Shown one piece after another: positions 1 to 10,667 of a stretch of 22,936 nt of DNA (positions are counted from its first letter, which is position 1; each line of letters begins with the position of its first letter). The notes beneath the pieces are model-generated. The model had not been told where the DNA came from. It ran no database searches and was given only the letters and a program-made list of their open reading frames with translations. The DNA is taken from contig NMRA01001381.1 in assembly GCA_002633005.1 (NCBI GenBank), positions 1 to 22,936 of the forward strand. The letters are read 5' to 3'. The stretch comes from Phoronis australis (taxonomy: Eukaryota > Phoronida > Phoronidae). The position numbers and the translations under genes are program-made.

Positions 1-1343
1 CGTCTCATTAGTAGACAATCAAAGTCAAATGAAATGTTGAAGTTCTTATTTAGGAATTTTGGATATTCGAAGTAGTCAACTTTGGAAGGTGGTGAACATT
101 CGGAGTAGTGAACCATCTGACGGTTTCCGGGACACCGGAAGTCACGGGGTTGTTTGTAAACTACAGTGTACTACTTCATTTGCATGTTCACAATTGAATT
201 AGACGTGGCATTTGAACTTGGTTATGATTGGGGTTAGTAGTACTAGTAGCTGCAACAATGTTGTTGTTGTTTTTGTCTATCTATATCCTATCTTAACCTA
301 TCACCGGGATAGGCTAGTGCTCTACCGTTTCCGCCTTTAGTCAATTAGGGACAAGTATTTTAACAAATCCCAACCCCATCTGCGCTTGGAGTTAAAAGAA
401 TGTAAGTACAAATAATGTGGTAGTTTGTCACTGAGATTAGAAAAGTGAGTGCAACAAAAAGGCTCGTGAACTGGCAGAAAAGAAATTCAAGAAAATGGCG
501 TAATCGGTGTAATGTGTTATTCTCGCGCCAAACCTTGCGGTCTGTTTTATGTGAATTTCAGCTAATTCCTCCAGTTCTAAGTCCGCTAATCCTCGAAGTT
601 TACTGCTGGGCAATTTACGTGGTTTACGTCATGGGAGTAATAGCATTTGCAGCACAGCACGTTTTTGGCCGGGAATCCGATTGCAGAGTCATCTGACATT
701 TTTATCAAAATACTATATATATAGGAATGAGTTACTTTCTACAGGTATTGATGCATAATCAGACGACAACAGTAAGCTGTACATTGTAAACACCACCGGC
801 TCAACGCGAAATCGTACATTTTCTAATGACGAGTTCAGACAGTCATGCAAAACTCGAGTACGACGAGTCCTTGCGGATATTTTGAGAGTAGGCATCACAG
901 AATGCTACATAACATAAACAACAAATATGCAGATATCAATTATACTACTCATGCCCGCGCTAACTAAGTTACATCGTGGTACTCAAACATAAAAAATAAG
1001 TAAAACAAGAACAAAGTAAAAATGACACTCTAAGTTTATCGTTGTGTCAAAATTCAGTGAACTCTCTTGAGCATAGTCAGTATACGAGTAATATAATTAA
1101 GGTCACATTCAACGACTACTCTTCCGCTGAGTGCATGCCAATAATTTCATGGAAAAAGTCATTTGTAACAACTAAAATATATCCTACAGTAGGCCGTGTA
1201 GGGGGAATTTTCGCCGATTTAGCCCATGACCACGCCGTACTCCTCATGACCAGCCCTAACAAGTAGTGCAGGTCCCTACACCCTTAGTTTGCGGCCTAGT
1301 TAGCGCTTCGGCCAATTGCTTGTTGAATGCTACTTATATTTTT
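1..1343. other. Intergenic stretch without recognised gene
   Basis: No coding region with family resemblance was found on either strand. The short open frames here have no recognisable motifs, no convincing start context and no splice-linked partners. I see no repeat or RNA gene that I can name. Confidence 0.5.
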
Positions 1344-1540
1344 TACTCTGCGCGTGTAAGCGCAGAGTACTGTGGTTCCTGGGTTTTCTTCAATGTTATT
1401 CTTATTCTTATTCTTATTCTTATTCTTATTCTTATTCTTATTACTCTGCGCGTGTAAGCGCAGAGTACTGTTGTTCCTGGGTTTTCTTCAATTTTATTCT
1501 TCTTATTCTTATTCTTATTCTTCTTATACTTCTTCCGACC
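1344..1540 (+). repeat. Two tandem 98-bp units: hairpin plus TTCTTA microsatellite
   Basis: Two copies (1344-1441 and 1442-1540) each begin with a perfect 10-bp hairpin, TACTCTGCGC, a 6-base loop GTGTAA, then GCGCAGAGTA. Each then has CTGTKGTTCCTGGGTTTTCTTCAAT and a run of TTCTTA/TATTCT repeats. The first 12 bases of the hairpin region (ACTCTGCGCGTG) are the exact reverse complement of CACGCGCAGAGT at 2010-2021 and 3212-3223, near the right ends of the larger units. The pair therefore looks like the left and right inverted motifs of one element class. Three overlapping Tyr/Leu/Ser-rich open frames here are products of the microsatellite, not genes. Confidence 0.75.
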
Positions 1541-2057
1541 AAATTCGAGGCTTAATAACTCCCTACTTTACTTTGCAATAGGCCTAAACATTCAGAAAAA
1601 ATAGGTGAAAGGTCATTGAGTGCAAACTAAAATTTTGAGCTAGAGACTTCAAAATTACATATCTGATTACTAAGTGCAATTGAGTTTGAATTCTAAATTT
1701 TCAGGTCATTTGGTAAACCCATGAAGTCATTAGGTGCATTTTTCTTCTGAATGTTTGACCACTTCATTCATCTTGTATTCCGAAGTGCTTAAAGTAAAAC
1801 ATCTGTGATTCTTAGCATTAACTATACTTTAAATTGGTTGTACAATTATTCCCTCACTGGGGTTCATAATGCAAGGAAGAGGTCAGTTAGTGGAAAGGTC
1901 ATCAAAATATTAACATGTAATTTCTCCTACAACTTTAAAGAATTCCTTTTCGTATTGTTAAACGGGTTGCTGTCAGTAACTTCCCATAACAATTCCTTCC
2001 TTTAATGCGCACGCGCAGAGTCCATTATTGTCACGTCGTGACAATAATCTTTTTTAG
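1490..2057 (+). repeat. Repeat array unit 1 (HINE/Helentron-like, internally deleted)
   Basis: The unit opens with a TTCTTA tract and TTCCGACCAAATTCGAGGC, then runs through segments rich in AGGTCATT..GTGCA motifs. It ends with CACGCGCAGAGT (2010-2021), a palindrome at 2025-2047 (11-base arms TTATTGTCACG and CGTGACAATAA, one central base) and a decayed TTAG terminus. Compared with unit 2 it lacks about 700 bases after TTAATAACTCC, so it holds only the right-hand segment. Units 2 and 3 follow directly. No protein is encoded; the element would be non-autonomous. Confidence 0.7.
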
Positions 2058-3258
2058 TTCTTCTTATCCTTCTTATTCTTCTTATTCTTCTTCCGACCAA
2101 CTTTGAGGCTTAATAACTCCAAATTGGGTGCAGGTACGGTCTTTAAAATCACCATATGACTTTTGACAGTATATAAATTTTGATTGGTTATATAATCATA
2201 TTCCATATTACACCGGAAGAGGTCGTTTGGTGCAAAGGTCATATAATTTTCAAAATGCTACTCCTCCTTCAGTTTTAAAGCTAACTTTTTCAAATTCGAT
2301 GCACAGGTATAAGTCAACATGACAATTTAAAACATTACTTTTCTAAGTAATCGGGACATCCAATCAGGTGAAATAGGTCAAAGGTTATTAGGTGCAAATT
2401 AAAATTTTGAGCTAGACACTTCAAATTGACCGGTATAATTGCCACAGGTAAATCAAATCGGAATCTAAAGTTTCAGGTCATTTAGTGCAAACATGTGGTC
2501 ATTAGGTGCATTTTTCTTCTGAAAATTTGACCTTTTCAATCAGCGAATATTCTGATGTGTCAACCGTCAGACAACTGTGATTCTCAGCGTTAACCACATT
2601 CTCCATGGGCTTTCCAATAATTCTCCTCAAGATGCTTAAAATGCACCGGATGAGGTCAATTAGTGCAAAGGTCATGTAACATTCAAAATATTATATCTCT
2701 TACGTTTTCCAAGGAATTCTTTTCAATTTCAGCACACTGGTGTAAGTCAACATGCCAATTGAATACCCTACTTTACTTCGCAATAGGCTTAATCAATCAG
2801 AAAAAAATTGGTAAAAGGTCATTGAGTGCAAACTAAAATTTTGAGCTTGAGACTTCAGAATTACGTATCTGTCTACTAAGTGCGATTGAGTTTGAATTCT
2901 AAATTTTCAGGTCATTTGGTGCACCCATGGGTCATTAGGTGCATTTTTCTTCTGAAAGCTTGACCACTTCATTCATCTTGTATTCTGAAGGGCTTAAAGT
3001 AAAACATCTGTGATTATTAGCATTAATCACACTTTTAATCGAGTTAACAATTACTCCCTCATCGGGGCTCATAATGCACCGGAAGAGGTGAATTAGTGGA
3101 AAATTCATCAAAAAATTAACATGTTATTTCTCCTACAATTTTAAAGAATTCCTTTTCACATTGGTAAACGGGCTGCTGTCAGTAACTTCCCATAATAATT
3201 CCAGTAATAAGCACGCGCAGAGTCCGTTATTGTCACGCCGTGACAATAATCTTTCTAG
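2058..3258 (+). repeat. Repeat array unit 2 (complete, about 1.2 kb)
   Basis: This is the fullest unit. It starts with a TTCTTCTTATT-type tract and the TTCCGACCAACTTTGAGGC motif and contains both internal segments. The left segment matches unit 3 (3259-3838); the right segment (from about 2761) matches unit 1 (from about 1553). It ends with CACGCGCAGAGT (3212-3223), the palindrome at 3227-3249, TCTTT and CTAG (3255-3258). A right-end hairpin followed within about 10 bases by CTAG, with an upstream motif inverted relative to the left end, fits Helitron/Helentron-type rolling-circle elements. A satellite-like tandem repeat of other origin is the alternative. Confidence 0.7.
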
Positions 3259-4050
3259 TTTTTCTTATTCTTCTTATTCTTCTTATTCTTCTTCCGACCA
3301 AATTTGAGGCTTAATAACTCCAAATTGGGAGCAGGTACGGTCTTTAGATTCAGCATATGACTTTTGACAGTATATAAATTTTGATTGATTATATAATCAT
3401 ATTCCATATTGCACCGGAAGAGGTCGTTTAGTGCAAAGGTCAAATAATTTTCAAAATGCTACTCCTCCTTCAGTTTTTAAGTTATCTTGTTCAAATTCGG
3501 TGCACAGGTATAAGTCAACATGACAATTAAAAAAATTACTTTTCTAAGTAATTGGTTCATTTAATCAGGTGAAATAGGTCAAAAGTCATTAGGTGCAAAC
3601 TGAAGTTTTGAGCTAGACACTTCAAATTGACCGGTCTGATTACCACAGGTAAATCAAATCGGAATCTAAAGTTTCAGGTCATTTAGTGAAAACATGGGGT
3701 CATTATGTGCATTTTTCTTCTGAAAATTTGACCTTTTCAAGCAGCAAGTATTCTGATGTGTCAACCGTGATTCTCAGCATTAAACACATTTTCATGGGCT
3801 TTGCAATAAATCTCCTAAAGATGCTTAAAATGCACCGGACAATTACTCCCTCATCGGTGATCATAATGCACCGGAAGAGGTCGATTAGTGGAAAGGTCAT
3901 CAAAAATTTAATGTATAATTTCTCCTACAATTTTAAAGAATTCCTTTTCATGTTAGTAAATGGGTTGCTGTAAGTAACTTTCCATAATAATTCCAGTTAT
4001 ACGTACGCTCAGAGTCCGTTATTGTCACGCCGTGACAATAATCTTTCTAG
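3259..4050 (+). repeat. Repeat array unit 3 (internally deleted)
   Basis: The left part (3259-3838) matches the left segment of unit 2 closely. It then jumps near 3839 to the final 210 bases of the right segment. The unit ends with a mutated inverted motif (TACGCTCAGAGT, 4004-4015), the intact palindrome (4019-4041) and CTAG at 4047-4050. After CTAG the sequence leaves the repeat family, so the right border of the whole array is clear. Open frames seen on both strands in this unit recur in unit 2 only because the DNA is repeated. Confidence 0.7.
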
Positions 4051-6217
4051 TTAGTGTTTGTGGTTAATTTGCAACGTTTTGCTACTGTTTAGAGCACAGA
4101 ATATTTTTCTTCTCTTTATTGCTTGCTAGTTTTAATGCTCGACTTGTGGCGGGACGGACATTCGTTAGCTCGAGTCACTATTTATATTCTGGTGTCCATT
4201 GTGACGTCTAGTTGAAGTTGTTGGCTAGTCATTGATATGCAAATGTCCTTGCGGGTTGTCTGTAGGCCTCGTAGGTTGAGTGAGTATTGAATCCTAGTTC
4301 GTGAAATAAGGTTGTATCGTTAGTATAAGTAGAACATATGATTGAAGTGTAGACGCTGGTTTCATCATTTATTCATGAACTACTAACCCATGACAATCTT
4401 TTGGAATTTACCCGACACTAGTGTTATCTTTTAACTCTTTTCATGGCATTCTATTCATCAGTTGTCTTATACATGTAGGTCAATCTCGTTCACCAACATG
4501 GTGACTCCCAGTGGAGGAATGTCAGCGTCTTTACTGCTGTTCAAATAGCTCTGTTTTCGTCGAGCGCCCGTCTTCCAAGGCTAACGAGTCACTGAATACA
4601 TGTACATCGCCACTTACGTAATATAGGAAACATTCCATGAAAACGTCGTAAACACTGAAGCTAACACCTTTACTACGATACTAAGAATTCTCAGCAACAG
4701 TAAATTTTTTTGAAGCTCATTTATTTGAGAAAAGCGTATTTTAAATAAGAAGGTGTTTAATTATTTTAACGTTAATCACCCAATCTGAGAGACGTAGGTG
4801 CTGTCATCGATTTGTATTGAGCTATGGAATATTCCCTCTCATCCCAACTAATGCCTTGCAAAGAAGCTTTTTCTCAGCAACATCCAGTGTCGGTGACCGA
4901 TGTCAGGTGGCGCTAAATGCGGCACGTATTGCCTCTATCCATTCGATCTCTCATTGTGAAGTGAGTAGCTTAAGAACTAGCGACCTCGAAAACTAAGCTG
5001 GAGTCAAAATCCGGAGCAACTTATATACAAAACAGATTGCTCTTTAATTAGAAAACGGACAATAGCCGCACAAATAAAAGTTTGTGTTAACTCAAGGTTT
5101 CGTCCATCGACACTTCTTGTTGTCCTAATGTACATATCCACCAGCCTGTGAAAAGATGCAAATTCTTATCCCTGCCGTTCATGTCAGTATGACGTACTTA
5201 TTAGATCTGCAGAGAAGTCTTATGGTGGGGGTACTTACGACGGGGGGGTTTAAATTCCTGTGCAAATAAGCCAGTGTTTACAAGAGCGATAGGAAATTCG
5301 CTTCCGCACACCAAACAATACACGTAGGTTTACCAGATATCGCGCAGGTTGAAGTGTAGAGGTCCCAGGCCGGGGGCCACGTTGGACGCCTGCATGTACG
5401 TAGCTGGAAATCATCTATAGAGAGGTGGTTTTTAGTGAGGAGAGGGCGTGGTAAGAATTGAATTATGAAACTTTTGAAAAGTCAATTAATTGTTGCAGAT
5501 TTTTATTATTCTGTGTTTTTTAGGAACAAATGAGTGTTCAATCAGTAAGGAGCAACATGAAAAATACTCTGTGATTCAACGCGGCCAGCATGGAGGTTGG
5601 ACGCGCGCAGAATAATAGAGAGGAAGGTTCAGTGCCCACCGCCTGTGATTGGACATTGAGCTGTATTAGCTCATCACTCATGTGACTTTCATCACATTTG
5701 AGATGGTGATAATCATTGTGTTTTATTCTGTTGACATTTGCTGTCAAGTGTCTGGTGCTGTACGTGATCAGCAGCATGTAATGGTAGCTTCCAACACAAA
5801 CAAGTGTTAGAAAATGCCCTGTATTATTACGATGATAGATCAGGTTATGAGAAAAAAAATTCTTTTGCTTCGTTTTTGGTAGAATGATTTTAAAACTGCA
5901 TAGACTACTTTTTGGGAACAGCTCTCTCGCAGCTACGTAATCTAGTTGGGACTGGACATTTACTTCTAGACCCTTGTTACCCCACAGTGTAGCCATCACG
6001 CGCTTCCAAACCTTCTCTAATCGTTTGCACGATCTTGTCAACGCAAACCTCGATCGGGCGAACTTGGTCGGGTAGGGCCCGATGATTAAGTAAAAGCGCT
6101 TTGAATCAGAATCAAATTGATTTTTTTACCAACCCCGCGGTCACTATAGTCGTACCAGTAGCTGAAACAATACATGTATGTCGTTGCTGTTGATATTCAG
6201 CTGGATATGTTTTCTTT
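4051..6217. other. Intergenic stretch, no recognised gene
   Basis: I find no domain, RNA gene or named repeat. A 167-codon open frame on the minus strand (5538-6041) is the longest frame, but it shows no family motif and no coding-like composition. It contains the pentapeptide NVQSQ twice because of a short imperfect DNA repeat. I treat it as unproven. Confidence 0.45.
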
Positions 6218-6435
6218 TATAAATGCGCGGACCTTCTCCGCGGGGGCGTTCAGTCGTACCCTCCCAAACCTCTGCATAGTGTCATACGAGTTGTACACAG
6301 ATTACCAAACATAAACACACGATATTTTCACTGAAAATGGAACAAAAATATCAAGAAGTTGATGAGACGTGCGGTGTTGAAGTAGATGAAGAGGAGCACG
6401 TGTGTAACGAATGCACAGACGGTGAAAATTATTAG
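6218..6435 (+). promoter_or_regulatory. Possible core promoter with short acidic ORF
   Basis: A TATAAA box at 6218-6223 is followed 34 bases later by a TTCAGTCG initiator-like site (A at 6252). An ATG in good context (AAAATGG, 6337) then opens a 32-codon frame to TAG at 6433-6435. The peptide is acidic (EVDET, EVDEEEH) with three cysteines, two of them as CNEC. The frame could be the first exon of a longer gene, a real micropeptide, or chance. TATA plus TCAGT initiators also occur in LTR retrotransposon promoters. No downstream exon was identified. Confidence 0.3.
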
Positions 6436-6854
6436 ATTATGCGTACAATGGCATCAAATTGATGTACATGTACAAGTCCAGGGGGCGACACTAGTGCATA
6501 AAAATAGTATATCTAGAGCGCAACTCGCACACAAGATTTAAGAATCCAACAGATTCAAAAAAATTCACAAGCACAAATCTGCTGTGGCTTGAGTTGCCGG
6601 AGAATCTAGCAACAATTCAAGATAGCATGAACGATGAAGCTGTATTTTTTAAATTTCACAGAGCCTCCAGTTAAGAAGTCGACATAGACAAAAACAGCAG
6701 TGAAATGTCACTTCAAGAATTTAACTACCAATACTGTTTGCAAAAAGTATTCTTGAAATCAAACATCAAAAACTTACCCGGCTCTATTTCACAAAAATGT
6801 GAAAATTGAGGCAATTTTGCTATGAATGAGATATATATATATACATATACATAT

Positions 6855-6900
6855 ACTGTACTTTAACATAAATATATATAAATATATGTTGAAGTACAGT
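6855..6900. repeat. AT-rich hairpin beside the transposon left end
   Basis: ACTGTACTTTAACATA (6855-6870) and TATGTTGAAGTACAGT (6885-6900) form a 16-bp stem with one wobble pair around a 14-base AT-only loop. It follows a run of TATA/CATA repeats from about 6829. It lies 45 bases outside the left inverted repeat of the 6946-10829 element, so it is host or older repeat sequence. Confidence 0.6.
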
Positions 6901-6945
6901 ACAGATGGTATTTTAAATCACAGGTTCGTATCCCATACATGTATA

Positions 6946-7092
6946 TAGTCCAGTCATTCTACAGATAACCCGGAAAAAATTGCAACAGAAGGTTTTATTG
7001 CATAAATCGTATCCTTTCATGCCCCTTAGCGAGAAAAAAAAAGTCTACCGGAATCGGAGTGGCGGAAGTTGGTTTTTCAAGATGGCGGACAA
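6946..7092 (+). repeat. Left terminal inverted repeat
   Basis: This arm pairs with 10668-10829 in reverse complement. Key blocks in order are TAGTCCAGTCATTCTA, AAAATTGCAACAGAA, TTGCATAAAT, CCCTTAG, TCTACCG and GGAGTGGCGGAAGTTGG, then TTTTTCAAGATGGCGGA. Confidence 0.75.
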
Positions 7093-7860
7093 AATGGCTG
7101 CCAGATTTTCTGATGCGCACTATAACTCAAGAGTGGAATGTGAAAGAGTAAAAATTCAAAAAGGTTTACCTATGTTTTGTGGGTCAACAAATCCATTGGA
7201 AATGGTTTTACATGGCTGTGGTGACACCATCCGCCATTTTCCAAGATGGCCGCCAAATCTACTTGAGTCGCACAACTTCACACGAACAGATTAGTGTGTC
7301 GTCTTGCTTCAAACATCGCATCATAGGTTTTCTGGGTCGACTAATCCATTGAGACTCATTGCATTTGGCACTAATGATTACTTCCACCATTTCCAAGATG
7401 GCGGACAAAATGGCCGCCAGATTTGCAGATGATCATTATAACTCGAGAGTGGAATGTGATAGAGTAAAAATTCAAAAATGTTTACCTATCTTTTGTGGGT
7501 CAACAAATCCATTGGAAAAGTTTTGCATGGCCGTGGTGACACCATCAGCCATTTTCAAAGATGGCCTTCAAAACTATTCCGAATCGCACAACTTCGCACA
7601 AACAGATTAATGTGTCGCCTTGCTTCAAGTATCATAGGTTTTCTGGGTCGGCTAATCCATTTAGACTCATTGCGTTTGGCTCTAATGATTACTTCCACCA
7701 TTTTCTAAGATGGCCACCAAATAGTTGCTTCGTGTAAGAACTTCAGATTCCAGAGACAAGCCATGTCGTCAAGTTTTTTAAGTCAGCACATCCATTACAA
7801 TAATTTTTGTCTGGCTCTTGATGATTACGACTACCATTTTCAAGATGGTTTAACGAATAA
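7079..7860 (+). repeat. Subterminal tandem repeats, period about 315 bp
   Basis: The motif AAGATGG begins at 7079, 7395, 7707 and 7842. The first two units share long blocks: GGCGGACAAAATGGC, the GTGGAATGTGA/AGAGTAAAAATTCAAAAA region, TTTTGTGGGTCAACAAATCC, and a TGGTGACACCATC..CCATTTT block. The third unit is degraded and the fourth shortened. Frames of 76-104 codons in this stretch, including repeated MADKMAARF peptides, arise from the repeats and are not separate genes. The same ATGGC motif appears inverted at the right end, at 10333-10370 and 10515-10550. Confidence 0.7.
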
Positions 7861-8046
7861 CTTATTTGGGTCAAAAACATCAGGTTTGCCTGAGCTGAAG
7901 GATCATTTTCCTCCTGAAAAAATATGCTGTATTGAAAATAACTCTCTGCAATTAATTCAGTGATCTACTATCCACACTGTCTGTGTCACTTCCAGTTAGT
8001 TGTAAATGCTAGTGAATCTATACACAATCAACCAGTATTTACACAA

Positions 8047-9749
8047 CTAATCTCTGTCAACTCGGAATGAATTGCTGCAGCTAAAACCACGGCATTCTCC
8101 ACATGCAACCGAGTACGGCTATCCTAACTTCCTGCAAGAACATCTCTTGCAACTGCAGTTGGTCTTACCCGAGCATCTCACTACTTTCAGCAGGTTCTCT
8201 GGTGCTGCTGAATGGTACGTCATCGTGGGAATGAATTTTCCACCTGCCATCATCCATCCCCAATACAGCGAGTCTAGGCCACTACCACGGAAAATTGACC
8301 GCTCTTGCTCTTGATAATATGTCCCGGCAGCACGGAATTTAGCTACTGAAGAAAGTTGGTGATAATGACTGTATTTGGACTGTGGCTAGTCTGACACCTC
8401 ATCCACAAATTGCCTGTATCGCAAGTCATCCAAATTTCCAGAGCCAGTACCGCCATGAAGCACAGATACAACTCTTACCAGCTTCAAATATGTCTTGCTT
8501 CAGCTGCATGTGTCTAGTGAATACTCTTACCAGAGTTTTTGCAGAATTCTCGATCACGCAGTTTCTTGAATGGGAGAGCCTTTGCTAATACCGAACAGCT
8601 GTAATGTTGTGTTGCAACCACCTATTGCATGCGCAAATGGCAAAACTGCACAAGTTTCGGCACCAAGAGACAACTGTAGTTCCTTGATGTCCCAGACTCT
8701 CCTCTTGCTGTGGTGTCTCTTGTCAAATTTCATGAACATGAAATTTGTTGTGAAGTAGCCTGGTAACGCAAAAGAACCAACAAGTCTGTATCATCTGCAA
8801 TAAGAGTAGTTGGACCCTGTACTGCGTTCTCTACTGCTGTTTCTACAATTAAAACATCATTCTGCGTCACCTTGAGCTTGTACCACTGTGCAACCAGCAT
8901 TTCCTAGCAAACTCGACAAGAAGTGAGTGAATCGTTTGTTTTTGCTTCTTGCCAAAAATGTTCCTTTTTTACTTGATCACCATGTCACCATTGAAGTGAA
9001 CTTCAGTTCCACCACCCCACCCAGTCTTCGAACATGGGAGACATCTTCAGGTGATGGTCCATCTCAGTAACCATCAAAAACAACAGTAGGCTGGGTGCAC
9101 TTACTGATGTAATCCACATAAGTTCTACCAAATGACTGAAACGTTGCACCTCTAGGCCATGGAATACAGTGAAGGAGAGAACCGCTGTTGATTACATGCA
9201 TCGAAATTGAAATCCTCAGGTAGTCCTCCACTGTATCAGAGTGCATCAGCTCATATTGATTTATTAGGGAATCTGGGAAGACCAGGGCCCGGTCTCCAAT
9301 CTTTTTACTCGGAATGGAACTCGAAATTAGGTTTGGCATTTTCTACTCTACTTTTGGGCGAACTCAAGATAAGTGTCTTTTATTCTATGCTCGAGTACAC
9401 AATAACTTACGTAGATAATTTATTGCCCTTAGTTCACAGTTTGTAAACCCAATATTNGTGTTACTTGATCTGTCTATATTTGGAAGTGGGATGTTGAATG
9501 TTCTGGCTTTTATGATAGCATTCAGTGCTGAGTATACCAACATATGCCCCCCACTGCTCTATCCACACTTTTTCCATTCAACATAAGGATCACACTGTTT
9601 GATGCATACACCGTCTCAAGAACTCCTTGAAGCCCTGTGCTTGACATTACATATCCAATACATTCGAGAATGCTCATCTCAGTATGAAATCTTCCAAGCC
9701 GGGCTAAGAACAAGTGACTGCAGATCACTGTCGTTTTGTTTGCAGGCAC
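8047..9749 (-). pseudogene. Decayed transposon gene: FEN1/PIN-like core with Cys-rich tail
   Basis: Pieces line up in family order, reading from 9749 downward. They are HTEMSILECIGYVMSSTGLQ, then LNGKSVDRAVGG, then after a frameshift near 9540 SALNAIIKARTFNIPLPN. An open piece at 9339-9064 has LLHCIPWPRGATFQSFGRTY and ends in VVFDGY before a stop. Next come KNKRFTHFLSSLLGNAGCTV with QAQGDAE, a frameshift, and GPTTLIADDTDLLVLL. Another frameshift leads to KRRVWDIKELQLSLG with LPFAHAIGGCNTTLQLFGI, and the last part is WGWMMAGGKFIPTMT, LLKVVRC and a tail of spaced cysteines ending CGECRGFSCSNS. I recognise this as a widespread uncharacterised invertebrate family. The DDTDLLVLL and GC(D/N)TT..GI.KG blocks resemble the FEN1/PIN nuclease fold; that assignment is inference. 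At least three in-frame stops and three frameshifts make this copy dead. Confidence 0.75.
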
Positions 9750-10667
9750 AAATTTGCTCTAAAATCAGTTACCTATGTTTATAAAAAGCATGCATATTAA
9801 ACAAATTGTGGGTCCTAACTATTAAAATTGAATTAATACACAATCCTATTTGCTTTTCATCAAATTCAGGTGAAATCAGCAGCCAAATTCACAATACATG
9901 CCAGCAGCAGACGAAATCGATGCTTGGGAACAACTAATAACATCTCCAACAACAGAGAAAAAAGCCACTTCCTGCCCAATTTTATTAAGGGTTTGTATAA
10001 TGAATAAGCCAATAACTCCACCAGAATAACACATTTTTCTAAAAAATATTATTTTTGATACCTCAAATGAATATATTTTACAGAAAAACATATGAGTTTG
10101 TAAAATCTATCATGAAAATTTAACTAAAGCCTTTGCTGAAAAACACACTGACTTTTATGTTATATAATCTAAAATGTGATTAAAATTCCACATTTAGTAT
10201 ATAAATCTTAAAAACAAATTATAGAAACAATCAACTCATTAACTCTGACTGTAGATTGTAAAATGTTTTTGTGTAAATGCGTATCAGGTTACAAACAAAG
10301 TTTGCAGAACGTAAATGCGGTAAATTGGGGTTTGTGAATTGGCAGCCATTTTGGCGGCCATTTTGTCAGCCATATTGATTTTTTTCTCGCAAACCAGTGA
10401 TCAATTGTAAGGTCCAGACATTTTCAATTGTCTAACTTACAAAAGAATAAAACTTTTGCCATTTTCAGGGCAAAATATAAAAAGAAATCTTGCAACATGT
10501 ACCAAATTGCCGTTTCGGCCGCTTTTTTGTCGGCCATATTGGTTTTATTTTACGGAAAATTGGCATCTTTTGATTGCCTGTTATGAAAAGTATATAATCA
10601 ATGACAAACTTTATTATTTTATTTTTAGCTGTTACATAAGAGTAATATGCCAGAAAACAGTAAACAC
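9750..10667. other. Non-coding right interior of the transposon
   Basis: This stretch lies between the start of the decayed gene and the right inverted repeat. It is AT-rich and shows no further family motif on either strand, although missing N-terminal parts of the gene would be expected here. Inverted ATGGC motifs at 10333-10370 (rich in GCCATTTTGG/GCCATTTTGTC) and 10515-10550 mirror the left subterminal repeats. Confidence 0.5.

Noticed and set aside
1266-1581. Three overlapping Tyr/Ser/Leu-rich frames
   Set aside because: They are the three readings of the TTCTTA microsatellite and the 98-bp repeat.
5538-6041. 167-codon open frame on the minus strand
   Set aside because: Longest frame of its region, but no recognised motif, no splice partners and a mixed composition. 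Length alone is not enough in 22.9 kb of AT-rich DNA.
6980-7708. Repeated frames starting MADKMAARF and similar
   Set aside because: They come from the ATGGC-rich subterminal repeats of the transposon. The shared peptide reflects repeated DNA, not a protein family.
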